NCBI GenBank assembly: GCA_015064745.1
Contig: SVRR01000001.1
Location: 87,330 to 151,329, forward strand
DNA: 64,000 bases
Reading direction: 5' to 3'
Origin: Oscillospiraceae bacterium
Lineage (GTDB): Bacteria > Bacillota > Clostridia > Oscillospirales > CAG-272
Shown here piece by piece: positions 8,355 to 16,119 of this stretch (its first letter is position 1; each line of letters opens with the position of its first letter). Both the position numbers and the translations under genes were made by a program. A model generated the notes under the pieces. That model did no database searches. It saw only the letters and a program-made list of their open reading frames with translations, and had not been told where the DNA came from.

Positions 8355-8840
8355 ATGGACAGCTTTAGAATAGGGCATGGATACGATGTGCACCGTCTCA
8401 CCGAGGGAAGAGCTCTTATTCTCGGCGGTGTTACTGTTCCGCACGAGCGAGGGCTTCTCGGTCATTCGGATGCGGACGTTTTGCTTCACGCCGTTATGGA
8501 CGCTGTTTTGGGGGCGCTTGCACTTGGGGACATCGGACGCCATTTTTCTGATACGGATGAAAAATATCGCGATGTTTCCAGCCTCCTGCTTTGTGATGCC
8601 GTGGCGCGGCTCATGAAGGATGCCGGCTACGTTATCGGCAATATTGATGCCACCATAATCGCGCAAAGACCTAAGCTTGCGCCGTTCATTTCGGAAATGA
8701 AAGAGCATATCGCCGCCGCGTTTGGCTGTGATGTGTCGCAGGTGAACGTAAAGGCAACGACGGAGGAATTTCTCGGCTTTACGGGAAGCGGCGAAGGAAT
8801 TGCCGCGCATTCCGTATGCCTTCTTCTAAAAGAAAAATAA
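8355..8840 (+). CDS. ispF: 2-C-methyl-D-erythritol 2,4-cyclodiphosphate synthase IspF
   Basis: IspF forms the cyclic diphosphate of the MEP pathway. The 161-residue length is standard for this homotrimeric zinc enzyme. The zinc site DVH in GHGYDVH (residues 8-14), [19 protein letters not shown] and the C-terminal [17 protein letters not shown] are all conserved. An AGGAGG-like site precedes the ATG. Pathway partners dxr, ispG, ispA and uppS lie in the same window, while ispE, ispH and dxs are not seen. Confidence 0.97.
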   Translation: MDSFRIGHGYDVHRLTEGRALILGGVTVPHERGLLGHSDADVLLHAVMDAVLGALALGDIGRHFSDTDEKYRDVSSLLLCDAVARLMKDAGYVIGNIDATIIAQRPKLAPFISEMKEHIAAAFGCDVSQVNVKATTEEFLGFTGSGEGIAAHSVCLLLKEK

Positions 8841-8842
8841 AA

Positions 8843-9032
8843 GGGATGCAATACGCATCCCAAAGCAAGGACACCGCAAGTGGATCGGAAACGTCTTTTC
8901 TTTATACGTCGGCAAGCGGTGGAGCCCTGCGAATATTCGGTTGACCGATATGTTCGCTATATCGGCTACCTTTTAAATCATATGCAAAACAAACGGCTTT
9001 GTTGCCGTAAAATATGCTGTATTATCTTACGG
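8843..9032 (+). ncRNA. candidate structured RNA between ispF and rpe (possibly 6S-like)
   Basis: This 208-bp gap has no gene but several inverted repeats: GGGATGC/GCATCCC (8843-8861), CACCGC/GCGGTG enclosing 38 nt (8872-8921), CCGATAT/ATATCGG with a 7-nt loop (8945-8965), ACGGC/GCCGT (8993-9008) and CCGTAA/TTACGG (9005-9032), the last two mutually exclusive. The stretch GGAGCCCTGCGAATATTCGG followed by the CCGATAT hairpin recalls the central part of some 6S RNAs from memory. However, I see no long closing stem joining the ends and no clear terminator. It could equally be an rpe leader. Confidence 0.3.
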
Positions 9033-9048
9033 CGGAAAAGAGGTCTTT

Positions 9049-9693
9049 ATGGTTAAAATTTCTCCCTCACTTCTTTCGTGCGATTTTTCTCGTGCGGGTG
9101 AAGAAGTCAAAAGGATCGAGGAGGCAGGTGCTGAGTGGCTGCATCTTGACGTTATGGACGGTCATTTCGTTCCCAACATGAGCTTTGCGTTCCCCACCAT
9201 CGCTTCCTTGCGCCCGCATTCGGATATCGTCTTTGACGTACATCTGATGATTACCGACCCTATTCGCTATATCGAACGCTTTGCTAAGGCGGGCGCTGAT
9301 TATATTACCGTGCACGTAGAAGCGTGTGCCGATCTGCATGCCACCTTAAAGGCAATCCACGACGCAGGGAAAAAGGCAGGGATTTCAATCAAGCCTGACA
9401 CGCCCATTGATGCCCTCATGGACTATTTGGATGAGTGTGAGCTTATCCTTATCATGTCCGTAGAGCCCGGCTACGGAGGACAAAAGCTGATTCCCAAGAC
9501 GATGGATAAGATGAAGCGCTTAAAGGATGTCCTCACCCATAGAGGCAAGGATATCATTATTGAGGTGGATGGCGGCATTAACGCCGAGACAGCGCCGCTT
9601 GCCATTGCTTCGGGCGCGGATGTTCTTGTCGCAGGCTCTGCGGTCTTTGGCAAGCCGGATTATAAGGTCGCTATTGACGCTTTGCGCGGCTGA
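9049..9693 (+). CDS. rpe: ribulose-phosphate 3-epimerase
   Basis: This TIM-barrel enzyme interconverts ribulose 5-phosphate and xylulose 5-phosphate in the pentose phosphate pathway. The 214-residue product has the family pattern ISPSLLSCDF at the N-terminus, the metal-binding and catalytic HLDVMDGHFVPNMSFG-like stretch (here ending SFAFP), DVHLMI, the MSVEPGYGGQ phosphate-loop segment and VDGGINAETAP. GAGGT precedes the ATG. It starts 208 bp after ispF and is likely expressed from within that gap. Confidence 0.96.
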   Translation: MVKISPSLLSCDFSRAGEEVKRIEEAGAEWLHLDVMDGHFVPNMSFAFPTIASLRPHSDIVFDVHLMITDPIRYIERFAKAGADYITVHVEACADLHATLKAIHDAGKKAGISIKPDTPIDALMDYLDECELILIMSVEPGYGGQKLIPKTMDKMKRLKDVLTHRGKDIIIEVDGGINAETAPLAIASGADVLVAGSAVFGKPDYKVAIDALRG

Positions 9694-9743
9694 TGCGGAC
9701 GAATTACATAAAGTTATAAAACTTCACATAGGGAAGGAAACGA

Positions 9744-10460
9744 ATGAACATGGAACAGCCAAAGTATCGCCGCATTCTCTTAAAGCTCTCGGGAGAGGCG
9801 CTCGCCAAGGGGGGAAGCGGTATTGTAAACGAAGCATTTGTTGAAGAAGTCGCTAAGGTTTTAAAGCGTTGCCTTTCGGCAGGCGTTGAGATCGGTATCA
9901 TTGTCGGGGCAGGTAACATTTGGCGCGGACGGCAGGGCGTGGATATGGACCCGACCCGTGCAGACAGCATGGGAATGCTGGCTACCGCCATCAATGCCAT
10001 AGCTCTTGAGGACGCTTTTGTCCGCTTCGGCATTGACGCGCATGCGATGACTGCCGTAGAAATGTCGCGCTTTGCTGAGCCGTTTGTCAGAGATCGCGCG
10101 ATCGAATATTTAAAAAAGGGAAGCGTTGTTATCTTTGGCTGCGGTCTGGGTATCCCCTTTCTTTCGACCGATACCGCCGCGGTAGTTCGTGCCGCTGAGA
10201 TCGGTGCAGACATCGTTTTGATGGCAAAGAACGTGGATGCTATTTATACGGCAGACCCTGTGAAGGATCCTACGGCACGCCGTCTCGAAAGCATCAGCTG
10301 TCGTGAGATCTTGGAAAAGCAGCTGCACGCGCTTGATTCTACCGCAACGGCATTTTGTATGGATCACGCGATACCTGTTCTTGCCTTCGGGCTTTCCGAC
10401 CCGGAAAATATCTACCGTGCCGTGATGGGTGAGCCAATCGGTACAGTGATCACTCCGTGA
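9744..10460 (+). CDS. pyrH: UMP kinase
   Basis: PyrH phosphorylates UMP to UDP, feeding UTP, CTP and UDP-sugar pools; bacterial UMP kinases are hexameric amino-acid-kinase-fold proteins regulated by GTP and UTP. The 238-residue product opens with RILLKLSGEALA, has GAGNIWRGRQG, DRATADSMGML-like (here DPTRADSMGML), FGCGLGIPFLSTDTAA and KNVDAIYTADP. The pyrH-frr-uppS-cdsA order is widely conserved. A short hairpin overlaps its stop codon. Confidence 0.97.
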   Translation: MNMEQPKYRRILLKLSGEALAKGGSGIVNEAFVEEVAKVLKRCLSAGVEIGIIVGAGNIWRGRQGVDMDPTRADSMGMLATAINAIALEDAFVRFGIDAHAMTAVEMSRFAEPFVRDRAIEYLKKGSVVIFGCGLGIPFLSTDTAAVVRAAEIGADIVLMAKNVDAIYTADPVKDPTARRLESISCREILEKQLHALDSTATAFCMDHAIPVLAFGLSDPENIYRAVMGEPIGTVITP

Positions 10461-10465
10461 TCTTT
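10448..10465 (+). terminator. weak hairpin at the pyrH stop
   Basis: GATCAC-tcc-GTGATC (10448-10462) is followed by TTTAAATAATT. The 6-bp stem and 3-nt T run make a weak terminator at best; it overlaps the pyrH stop codon. Confidence 0.3.
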
Positions 10466-10493
10466 AAATAATTAAAAAAAGAATACATATAAT
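10464..10493 (+). promoter_or_regulatory. possible internal promoter of frr
   Basis: A consensus TATAAT lies at 10488-10493, 15 bp before the frr start, with only a poor -35 (TTAAAT at 10464, 18 bp spacing) in AT-rich DNA. It may be chance. Confidence 0.3.
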
Positions 10494-10507
10494 AAAGGAG
10501 AATCCTT

Positions 10508-11062
10508 ATGAAACTCGATTGCAAGCCCTATGAAGCAAAAATGAAGAAGTCTATTGACAGCTACGCATATACCCTTTCCACCATGCGTGCCGGACGCGCA
10601 AGCGCCGATGTTCTTTCCCCCATCAAGTTTGAATATTACGGCTCTCCCACTCCTATTTCGCAGATGGCAGAGATCAAGGCTACCGATGCGCGCACCTTGG
10701 TGATCCAGCCTTGGGACGCAAGCACCATGAAGGCGATCGAAAAGGCCATCCTTGCCTCCGATCTCGGAATTACGCCTATGAACGACGGTAAGGTCATTCG
10801 TCTTACCTTCCCTCAGCTTACCGAGGAGCGCCGTCGCGAGATGGCAAAGCAGATCGCAAAATACGGCGAGGATGCCAAGGTAGCTATTCGTAATGTGCGC
10901 CGCGATGCTAACGACGCGACAAAGGAAGCTAAGAAAAAGAGCGAAATGACCGAGGATGAGGTTAAGGCAAGTGATAAGGCTGTTCAGGATATGACGGACC
11001 GCTTTATCAAGGAAATCGACAAGATGACCGAAGAAAAAACGAAGGAAATCATGGAAATCTAA
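10508..11062 (+). CDS. frr: ribosome recycling factor
   Basis: RRF, with EF-G, splits post-termination ribosomes. The 184-residue product is standard length and carries the family signatures TMRAGRASADVL, YYGSPTPISQMA, LVIQPWD, SDLGITPMNDGKVIRLTFPQLTEERR and the C-terminal helix ending IDKMTEEKTKEIMEI. AAGGAG lies 7 nt before the ATG. It sits between pyrH and uppS as in most Firmicutes. Confidence 0.98.
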   Translation: MKLDCKPYEAKMKKSIDSYAYTLSTMRAGRASADVLSPIKFEYYGSPTPISQMAEIKATDARTLVIQPWDASTMKAIEKAILASDLGITPMNDGKVIRLTFPQLTEERRREMAKQIAKYGEDAKVAIRNVRRDANDATKEAKKKSEMTEDEVKASDKAVQDMTDRFIKEIDKMTEEKTKEIMEI

Positions 11063-11063
11063 C

Positions 11064-11795
11064 ATGCTTTTTCGCAAAAAAAAGAGCAAAACGATCGCAT
11101 TATACCCCGAAAACGTAGGTGATACTCTCCGCCATATAGCATTCATTATGGATGGCAACGGAAGATGGGCGAAGTCTCGCTCGTTGCCGCGAGAGATGGG
11201 TCATAAAAAAGGGGCGGCGGTTTTTGAGAAAATCACCCTTCATTGCTTTTCGCGCGGCATTCATGCCGTAACTGTATATGCGTTTTCGACGGAAAACTGG
11301 TCGCGTCCGCAAAATGAGGTGGATGCCATCATGGCGCTTTTGTCCGAGTATCTTGATTACGCGGAGAAAAAATTTAAGGATTACGATGCGAGGCTTGTTA
11401 TTTTGGGAGATAAAAGCCGCTTATCCCCCGAGCTCCGCGCAAAAGCGGAGCGCATTGAGGAAATATCGCGTGACAGACGCCACGTTTTGAACATCGCTCT
11501 CAATTACGGCGCGCGGGATGAGATCGTTTTTGCTTGTAACTCCTTGATCGCGGAAGGGAAGACCACCGTTACTAAGGAGGACATCTCATCGCGTCTCTAT
11601 ACTGCCGCATCGGGAGACCCCGATCTCGTGGTACGTACGGGTGGCGATTTTCGTATCTCTAATTTTCTTTTGTGGCAGTCTGCCTACGCGGAGTTCTATT
11701 TTACCAAAACTCTGTGGCCGGATCTTACGGAGACAGAGGTAGATGCCGCGATTGCAGATTTTTTTGGACGCCACAGACGCTTCGGCGGACTATAA
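11064..11795 (+). CDS. uppS: undecaprenyl diphosphate synthase
   Basis: This cis-prenyltransferase makes the C55 lipid carrier for cell-wall synthesis by adding isopentenyl units to farnesyl diphosphate. The catalytic Asp is in IAFIMDGNGRWAKSR (about residue 30); also visible are GHKKGA, TVYAFSTENWSRP and DLVVRTGGDFRISNFLLWQ. Most homologues have RTSGExRLSNFLLWQ, so the G and D in that motif are mild variants. It starts one base after the frr stop and lies in the usual uppS-cdsA pair. Confidence 0.96.
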   Translation: MLFRKKKSKTIALYPENVGDTLRHIAFIMDGNGRWAKSRSLPREMGHKKGAAVFEKITLHCFSRGIHAVTVYAFSTENWSRPQNEVDAIMALLSEYLDYAEKKFKDYDARLVILGDKSRLSPELRAKAERIEEISRDRRHVLNIALNYGARDEIVFACNSLIAEGKTTVTKEDISSRLYTAASGDPDLVVRTGGDFRISNFLLWQSAYAEFYFTKTLWPDLTETEVDAAIADFFGRHRRFGGL

Positions 11796-11814
11796 CGAAA
11801 GGTAGGATGTCATT

Positions 11815-12648
11815 TTGAAGGTACGCATTATTTCCGCAATGGTCGGACTTTTGATTCTTGTTCCCATTTTGTGGTTTTCGGATACTGTTCTTTTCCCTAT
11901 CGCGCTTGCTTTGTGCGCCGCAGTCGCGGCGTATGAGATCGTCTCTTGCGTGGGCTCGCGTTTTTGGTATGTCCTTGCGCCCTCTATGACCTTTGCTGCG
12001 CTTGGTCCATTGATGACGGAGTGGATATCCTCCAATGTGAAGAGTTATATCGCGTTTCTCGCGATGATGGCGTTTGCATACCTTTTTCTGCTTTTTGGGG
12101 CAGCGGTGTTGTCCGGAGGTAAACTGAATTATTCCACTGTAGCAGAGACGGTCATCGGTGTTGTGTATGCTACCGTTGGATTTACCTCGATCGCGCTTTT
12201 GCGTCGCCTCGCGGGCGGTCAGTATCTTTTCGGTATGGTTTTCGTTGGCGCTTGGGTTACGGACACGATGGCGTATTTCACGGGAAGGTTTTTTGGAAAA
12301 CACAAGCTCTGCCCCAATATAAGTCCTAAAAAAACGGTTGAAGGCAGTCTTGGCGGTATCATCTTTTGTGCTCTTTCCTTTCTTCTTTACGGATTTATCG
12401 TACAAAAGATCGTCGGGGTCGTGCCGAATTATCCTATGCTTTTCATTAGCGGTATTGCTTCATCCGTCGTATCTCAAATAGGCGATCTTGCCGCGTCTCT
12501 TATTAAAAGGGAGCACGACGTTAAAGATTACGGTAAGCTGATGCCGGGACATGGCGGTGTGATGGATCGCTTCGATTCCATTCTCGCTTTAGCTCCCATG
12601 CTTCTTGTTCTTTGCGGATTTGCTTCTGCCTTTGCTTTTTTCTATTGA
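11815..12648 (+). CDS. cdsA: phosphatidate cytidylyltransferase CdsA
   Basis: CdsA makes CDP-diacylglycerol, the precursor of phosphatidylglycerol and other phospholipids, at the cytoplasmic membrane. The 277-residue product has about eight hydrophobic segments and the C-terminal signature SQIGDLAASLIKREHDVKDY followed by GKLMPGHGGVMDRFDS. The start is a TTG at 11815 behind an AGGATG site; the nearby ATG at 11807 is out of frame and quickly closed. It is followed by an intrinsic terminator. Confidence 0.95.
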   Translation: MKVRIISAMVGLLILVPILWFSDTVLFPIALALCAAVAAYEIVSCVGSRFWYVLAPSMTFAALGPLMTEWISSNVKSYIAFLAMMAFAYLFLLFGAAVLSGGKLNYSTVAETVIGVVYATVGFTSIALLRRLAGGQYLFGMVFVGAWVTDTMAYFTGRFFGKHKLCPNISPKKTVEGSLGGIIFCALSFLLYGFIVQKIVGVVPNYPMLFISGIASSVVSQIGDLAASLIKREHDVKDYGKLMPGHGGVMDRFDSILALAPMLLVLCGFASAFAFFY

Positions 12649-12656
12649 TTTTGCGC

Positions 12657-12697
12657 AAAGCCCCCCTGTTCTTCTCTTTGACAGAACGGGGCTTTTT
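12657..12697 (+). terminator. intrinsic terminator between cdsA and dxr
   Basis: AAAGCCCC pairs with GGGGCTTT (8 bp); a CCT bulge and a further 5 bp (GTTCT/AGAAC) extend the stem, with a 10-nt loop and a T5 tail at 12693-12697. Only 25 bp separate it from the dxr start codon, leaving no room for a promoter after it. Confidence 0.8.
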
Positions 12698-12722
12698 CAC
12701 ATAACACTCTGTGGGAGGTAAT

Positions 12723-13919
12723 ATGCAACAATTAAAAACATACGATATAAATGACATTTTTCCTGCCTCAGTAGGTGTTTTGGGGGCAACCGGCTCGGTC
12801 GGCACACAAGCGATCGATGTGATTCGAGCCCACTGTATCCCCGTTGATTTTTTAACCGCTCACCGTAACGTTGTCTTGGCGGAGGAGCAGATTCGTCTTC
12901 TTTCTCCTAAAACGTACGTGATGACGGATGACGCGAGTGCCAAGGATCTTGCTCTTCGCGTAAAGGATACGGCAACAAAGGTTTACGGCGCTGACGCACT
13001 TGATACCGTGATACGGGAAGCAAGCGCTCCCACGGTGATCCATTCTATTCTTGGCGAAGCCGGGCTTTCTCCGCTTCTTTCTGCCATTGAAGCAGGGAAG
13101 CGGATAGGACTTGCCAATAAGGAATCCTTGGTCATAGCAGGCGACATTTTTATGAAGCGCATAAAGGAGAAGGGGGCACAGATCATTCCTGTAGACAGTG
13201 AACATAGCGCCATCTTTCAGTGCCTTGACGGGAAAGACACGAGGGAGATCCGTTCGCTTCTTTTGACAGCGTCGGGCGGCCCTTTTTTTGGCTATACAAG
13301 GGAAGAGCTTTCTCGCGTCACCAAGGCGGAAACTCTTGCGCATCCGACATGGAAAATGGGTGCTAAGATCACGGTGGATTCAGCGACCCTTATGAACAAA
13401 GGCTTTGAGGTCATTGAGGCTGTCCGCCTTTTTGGCGTTCGTCCGGAACAGATCGACGTCGTCGTACACCGAGAAAGTATACTTCACTCTGCTGTGGAAT
13501 ATATTGATTCTGCCGTGATCGCGCAGATGGGCGTGCCCGATATGCGTCTTTGCGTACAGTATGCCCTCACCTATCCGCATCGCGTGGAAGGACCGACGGC
13601 AAGGCTTTCCTTGTCGGACGTTGGAAAAATGACCTTTTCTTCTCCCGATATGGACACCTTTGCTCTTTTGCCGCTTGCTTTTTCCGCAATCTCCCACGGT
13701 GGCGCCGCTCCGGCGGTGCTCAATGCGGCAAACGAGGTCGCGGTGGAAGCATTTTTAACCGACAAAATATCTTTTTTACAAATCTCTCAAATCGTTTCGG
13801 AGACGGTGGAGACTCTCGTTTCCGAAGCAAAATGCTGTGCTGCTCTCGAAGAGCGCCTATGCATGGATCGCCGCGCGCGCAAGCACGCGGAATCTTTGAT
13901 TGAGTCTTGCAGAAATTAA
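12723..13919 (+). CDS. dxr: 1-deoxy-D-xylulose 5-phosphate reductoisomerase
   Basis: DXR converts DXP to MEP with NADPH, the committed step of the MEP pathway. The ATG at 12723 has GGGAGG upstream; a GTG at 12711 would lie inside that site. The 398-residue product has the NADPH-binding GVLGATGSVGTQAIDV, NKESLVIAG, the metal-binding DSEHSAIFQCL, LLTASGGPF, VDSATLMNKGFEVIEA and VVHRESILHSAVEY. It follows a terminator-like hairpin and is followed by rseP and ispG, a common Firmicutes order. Confidence 0.97.
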   Translation: MQQLKTYDINDIFPASVGVLGATGSVGTQAIDVIRAHCIPVDFLTAHRNVVLAEEQIRLLSPKTYVMTDDASAKDLALRVKDTATKVYGADALDTVIREASAPTVIHSILGEAGLSPLLSAIEAGKRIGLANKESLVIAGDIFMKRIKEKGAQIIPVDSEHSAIFQCLDGKDTREIRSLLLTASGGPFFGYTREELSRVTKAETLAHPTWKMGAKITVDSATLMNKGFEVIEAVRLFGVRPEQIDVVVHRESILHSAVEYIDSAVIAQMGVPDMRLCVQYALTYPHRVEGPTARLSLSDVGKMTFSSPDMDTFALLPLAFSAISHGGAAPAVLNAANEVAVEAFLTDKISFLQISQIVSETVETLVSEAKCCAALEERLCMDRRARKHAESLIESCRN

Positions 13920-13938
13920 GGATTGGTTTATAAAAGGC

Positions 13939-15006
13939 ATGAATTTTCTCACCATCTTGATCGCACTTTTGGCATTCGGTTTCTTGATCTTCGTTCACGA
14001 GCTTGGTCACTATATTGCGGCTCGATTGACGGGGATCAAGGTATATGAGTTTTCTATCGGTATGGGACCCAAGCTTGTATGGTACGATTCAAAGAAAAGC
14101 GGAATACGCTATAAAATTTGCATGCTACCCCTTGGAGGCTACGTCAGTATGGCGGACGGAGAGGATGAATCTGCCCCTTCGGACGATCCTCACGCCTTTT
14201 CCAATCAAAAGCCTTGGAAGCGCTTGATCGTTACCGTGGCGGGCGGCGTCGTCAATCTCATTGTCGGCTTCTTGCTCATGCTTGCGGTTGTGCTTGGCAG
14301 TACAATGGCGACTACGGTCGTTGCGGATTTCCCGCCGGAGCTCTCTGCTTCCGAGGTGGGAACGCAGGAATTTGGGTTGAAGTCGGGGGATGAGATCGTT
14401 TCCATCGGCGGTAAGCGCGTGCATACGGCGCTTGAAATGGATTATGAGATCATGCGCCGCGGCATTGAGCCCTTAGAGGTCGGTGTTTTAAGAGACACCG
14501 ACGGAGACGGAAAACGAGAGACCGCGCTTTCCTTTCTCGTGACATTCCCTACAGAGAGTCAAGAGGGACAATTGCTAGGAACACGTGATTTTCGCGTATA
14601 TGCGACGGAAAAGACCTTCGGAAATGTGATGCATGAGGCTTTTTACCGTAGCACTTGCCTTGTGCGTATGGTGTGGGAATCTCTCATTGACCTTATCACA
14701 GGACGTTACGGTATAGAGGCGGTCAGCGGTCCAATCGGCATTACGGGAAGCGTTGGCGAGGCAGTTTCCTACGGTATTTTTCCCTTCTTATACTTGATTG
14801 CAATGATAAGCATCAATCTGGGCGTTTTGAATTTGATTCCTCTTCCCGCACTTGATGGCGGAAGAATGATATTCATTTTGATCGAGTTGATCTTTCGTAA
14901 GCCTGTACCGCGCGACATTGAAGCGAAAATTCACGGTATCGGGTTGACGCTGTTGCTCCTTTTCAGCCTGTTTGTGGCTTTTCTTGATGTGAAGGCCTTC
15001 TTTTAA
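13939..15006 (+). CDS. rseP: site-2 intramembrane metalloprotease RseP/RasP
   Basis: Site-2 proteases cut transmembrane segments of anti-sigma factors and leftover signal peptides. I see the zinc motif FVHELGHY (HExxH) in the first membrane helix, a PDZ domain in the middle (around GLKSGDEIVSIGG), and the second active-site motif LNLIPLPALDGGR in a C-terminal helix, with about four membrane helices in 355 residues. The ATG at 13939 starts right before the first helix; a TTG at 13900 overlapping dxr is an in-frame alternative. Confidence 0.95.
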   Translation: MNFLTILIALLAFGFLIFVHELGHYIAARLTGIKVYEFSIGMGPKLVWYDSKKSGIRYKICMLPLGGYVSMADGEDESAPSDDPHAFSNQKPWKRLIVTVAGGVVNLIVGFLLMLAVVLGSTMATTVVADFPPELSASEVGTQEFGLKSGDEIVSIGGKRVHTALEMDYEIMRRGIEPLEVGVLRDTDGDGKRETALSFLVTFPTESQEGQLLGTRDFRVYATEKTFGNVMHEAFYRSTCLVRMVWESLIDLITGRYGIEAVSGPIGITGSVGEAVSYGIFPFLYLIAMISINLGVLNLIPLPALDGGRMIFILIELIFRKPVPRDIEAKIHGIGLTLLLLFSLFVAFLDVKAFF

Positions 15007-15030
15007 ACAACAAAAACGTGAGGATGTTCA

Positions 15031-16119
15031 ATGATGATGAGTGCGCGCAGAAAAACACGGCAAATTAAGGTAGGGAATATACGAATCGGCGGCGGTGCCC
15101 CCATATCCGTACAATCCATGACCAATTCAGATCCGTTGGATTTTGAAGCTACGCGCGCACAAATCCTTGCGTTGCGTGACGCGGGGTGTGATATTGTTCG
15201 CTTGGCGATTCCAAACGCCGCTTCCGTTCAGACGCTGGCAAGATTAAAGGATTCCTTGCCCGCACTTCCTCTCGTTGCCGATATTCATTTTGATTACAAG
15301 CTGGCACTCGGCGCTCTTGAAGCCGGGGTGGACAAGATCCGTATCAATCCGGGCAATATCGGGGATCCGGACCGCGTGCGAACGGTAGCGGACGCGGCTA
15401 GATTGCGCGGAGTTCCCATTCGTATTGGCGTGAATAGCGGCTCTCTTGAAAAGCATATCTTGGCAAAATACGGTGCCCCCACGCCCGAAGCACTTGCGGA
15501 AAGCGCACTGTATCATGCTTCGATTCTTGAAGCGTGCGATTTCCGCGATATTGCCATTTCAGTAAAGGCATCGACCGTCCGTGACATGATTGAAGCAAAC
15601 CGCATTTTGGCGCAAAAAACGGATTATCCCTTGCATCTCGGTGTAACAGAAGCAGGTGGGGCGCATATGGGAAGCATCAAAAGCGCCGTTGGCATCGGTA
15701 CGCTTTTAGCAGAGGGCATTGGAGATACTGTTCGCGTTTCCTTGACGGCAGATCCTGTGCTTGAGGTCAAGGAGGGACGAGCCATTCTTTCTGCACTTGA
15801 TCTTTTGGAAGAGAAGCAGATCGACGTTGTTTCCTGTCCCACCTGCGGAAGAACAAAAATTGATTTAATTCCTCTCCTTTCCCAATTTGAAGCGGAGCTT
15901 GATCGCCTTTCCTTGCGTAATGTTCCCGTTAAGGTTGCCTTTATGGGGTGTATCGTGAACGGTCCGGGAGAAGCGCGAGAGGCGGATATCGGTGTCGCCG
16001 GGGGCGATGGCGTGGGCGTTATTTTCCGTCGCGGAGTTCCGATGGAAAGGGTGAAAATGGATGAGATCGTTCCCACGCTCATTAAAGAAATTTGCAGTAT
16101 GAAAGAAAAGCAATCATGA
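15031..16119 (+). CDS. ispG: 4-hydroxy-3-methylbut-2-en-1-yl diphosphate synthase IspG
   Basis: IspG is a [4Fe-4S] reductase in the MEP pathway. The 362-residue product starts with three Met codons; the barrel domain contains GGGAPISVQSMTNSDP, DIVRLAIPN, VADIHFDYKLAL and KIRINPGNIG. The cluster ligands are visible in VSCPTCGRTKIDL (CxxC) and FMGCIVNGPGEA, with the glutamate that completes the site. Its stop overlaps the polC start as ATGA. Confidence 0.97.
   Translation: MMMSARRKTRQIKVGNIRIGGGAPISVQSMTNSDPLDFEATRAQILALRDAGCDIVRLAIPNAASVQTLARLKDSLPALPLVADIHFDYKLALGALEAGVDKIRINPGNIGDPDRVRTVADAARLRGVPIRIGVNSGSLEKHILAKYGAPTPEALAESALYHASILEACDFRDIAISVKASTVRDMIEANRILAQKTDYPLHLGVTEAGGAHMGSIKSAVGIGTLLAEGIGDTVRVSLTADPVLEVKEGRAILSALDLLEEKQIDVVSCPTCGRTKIDLIPLLSQFEAELDRLSLRNVPVKVAFMGCIVNGPGEAREADIGVAGGDGVGVIFRRGVPMERVKMDEIVPTLIKEICSMKEKQS

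Noticed and set aside
8843..8861. ispF terminator
   Set aside because: The 7-bp hairpin GGGATGC/GCATCCC is followed by AAAGCAAGG, with no T run on the plus strand.
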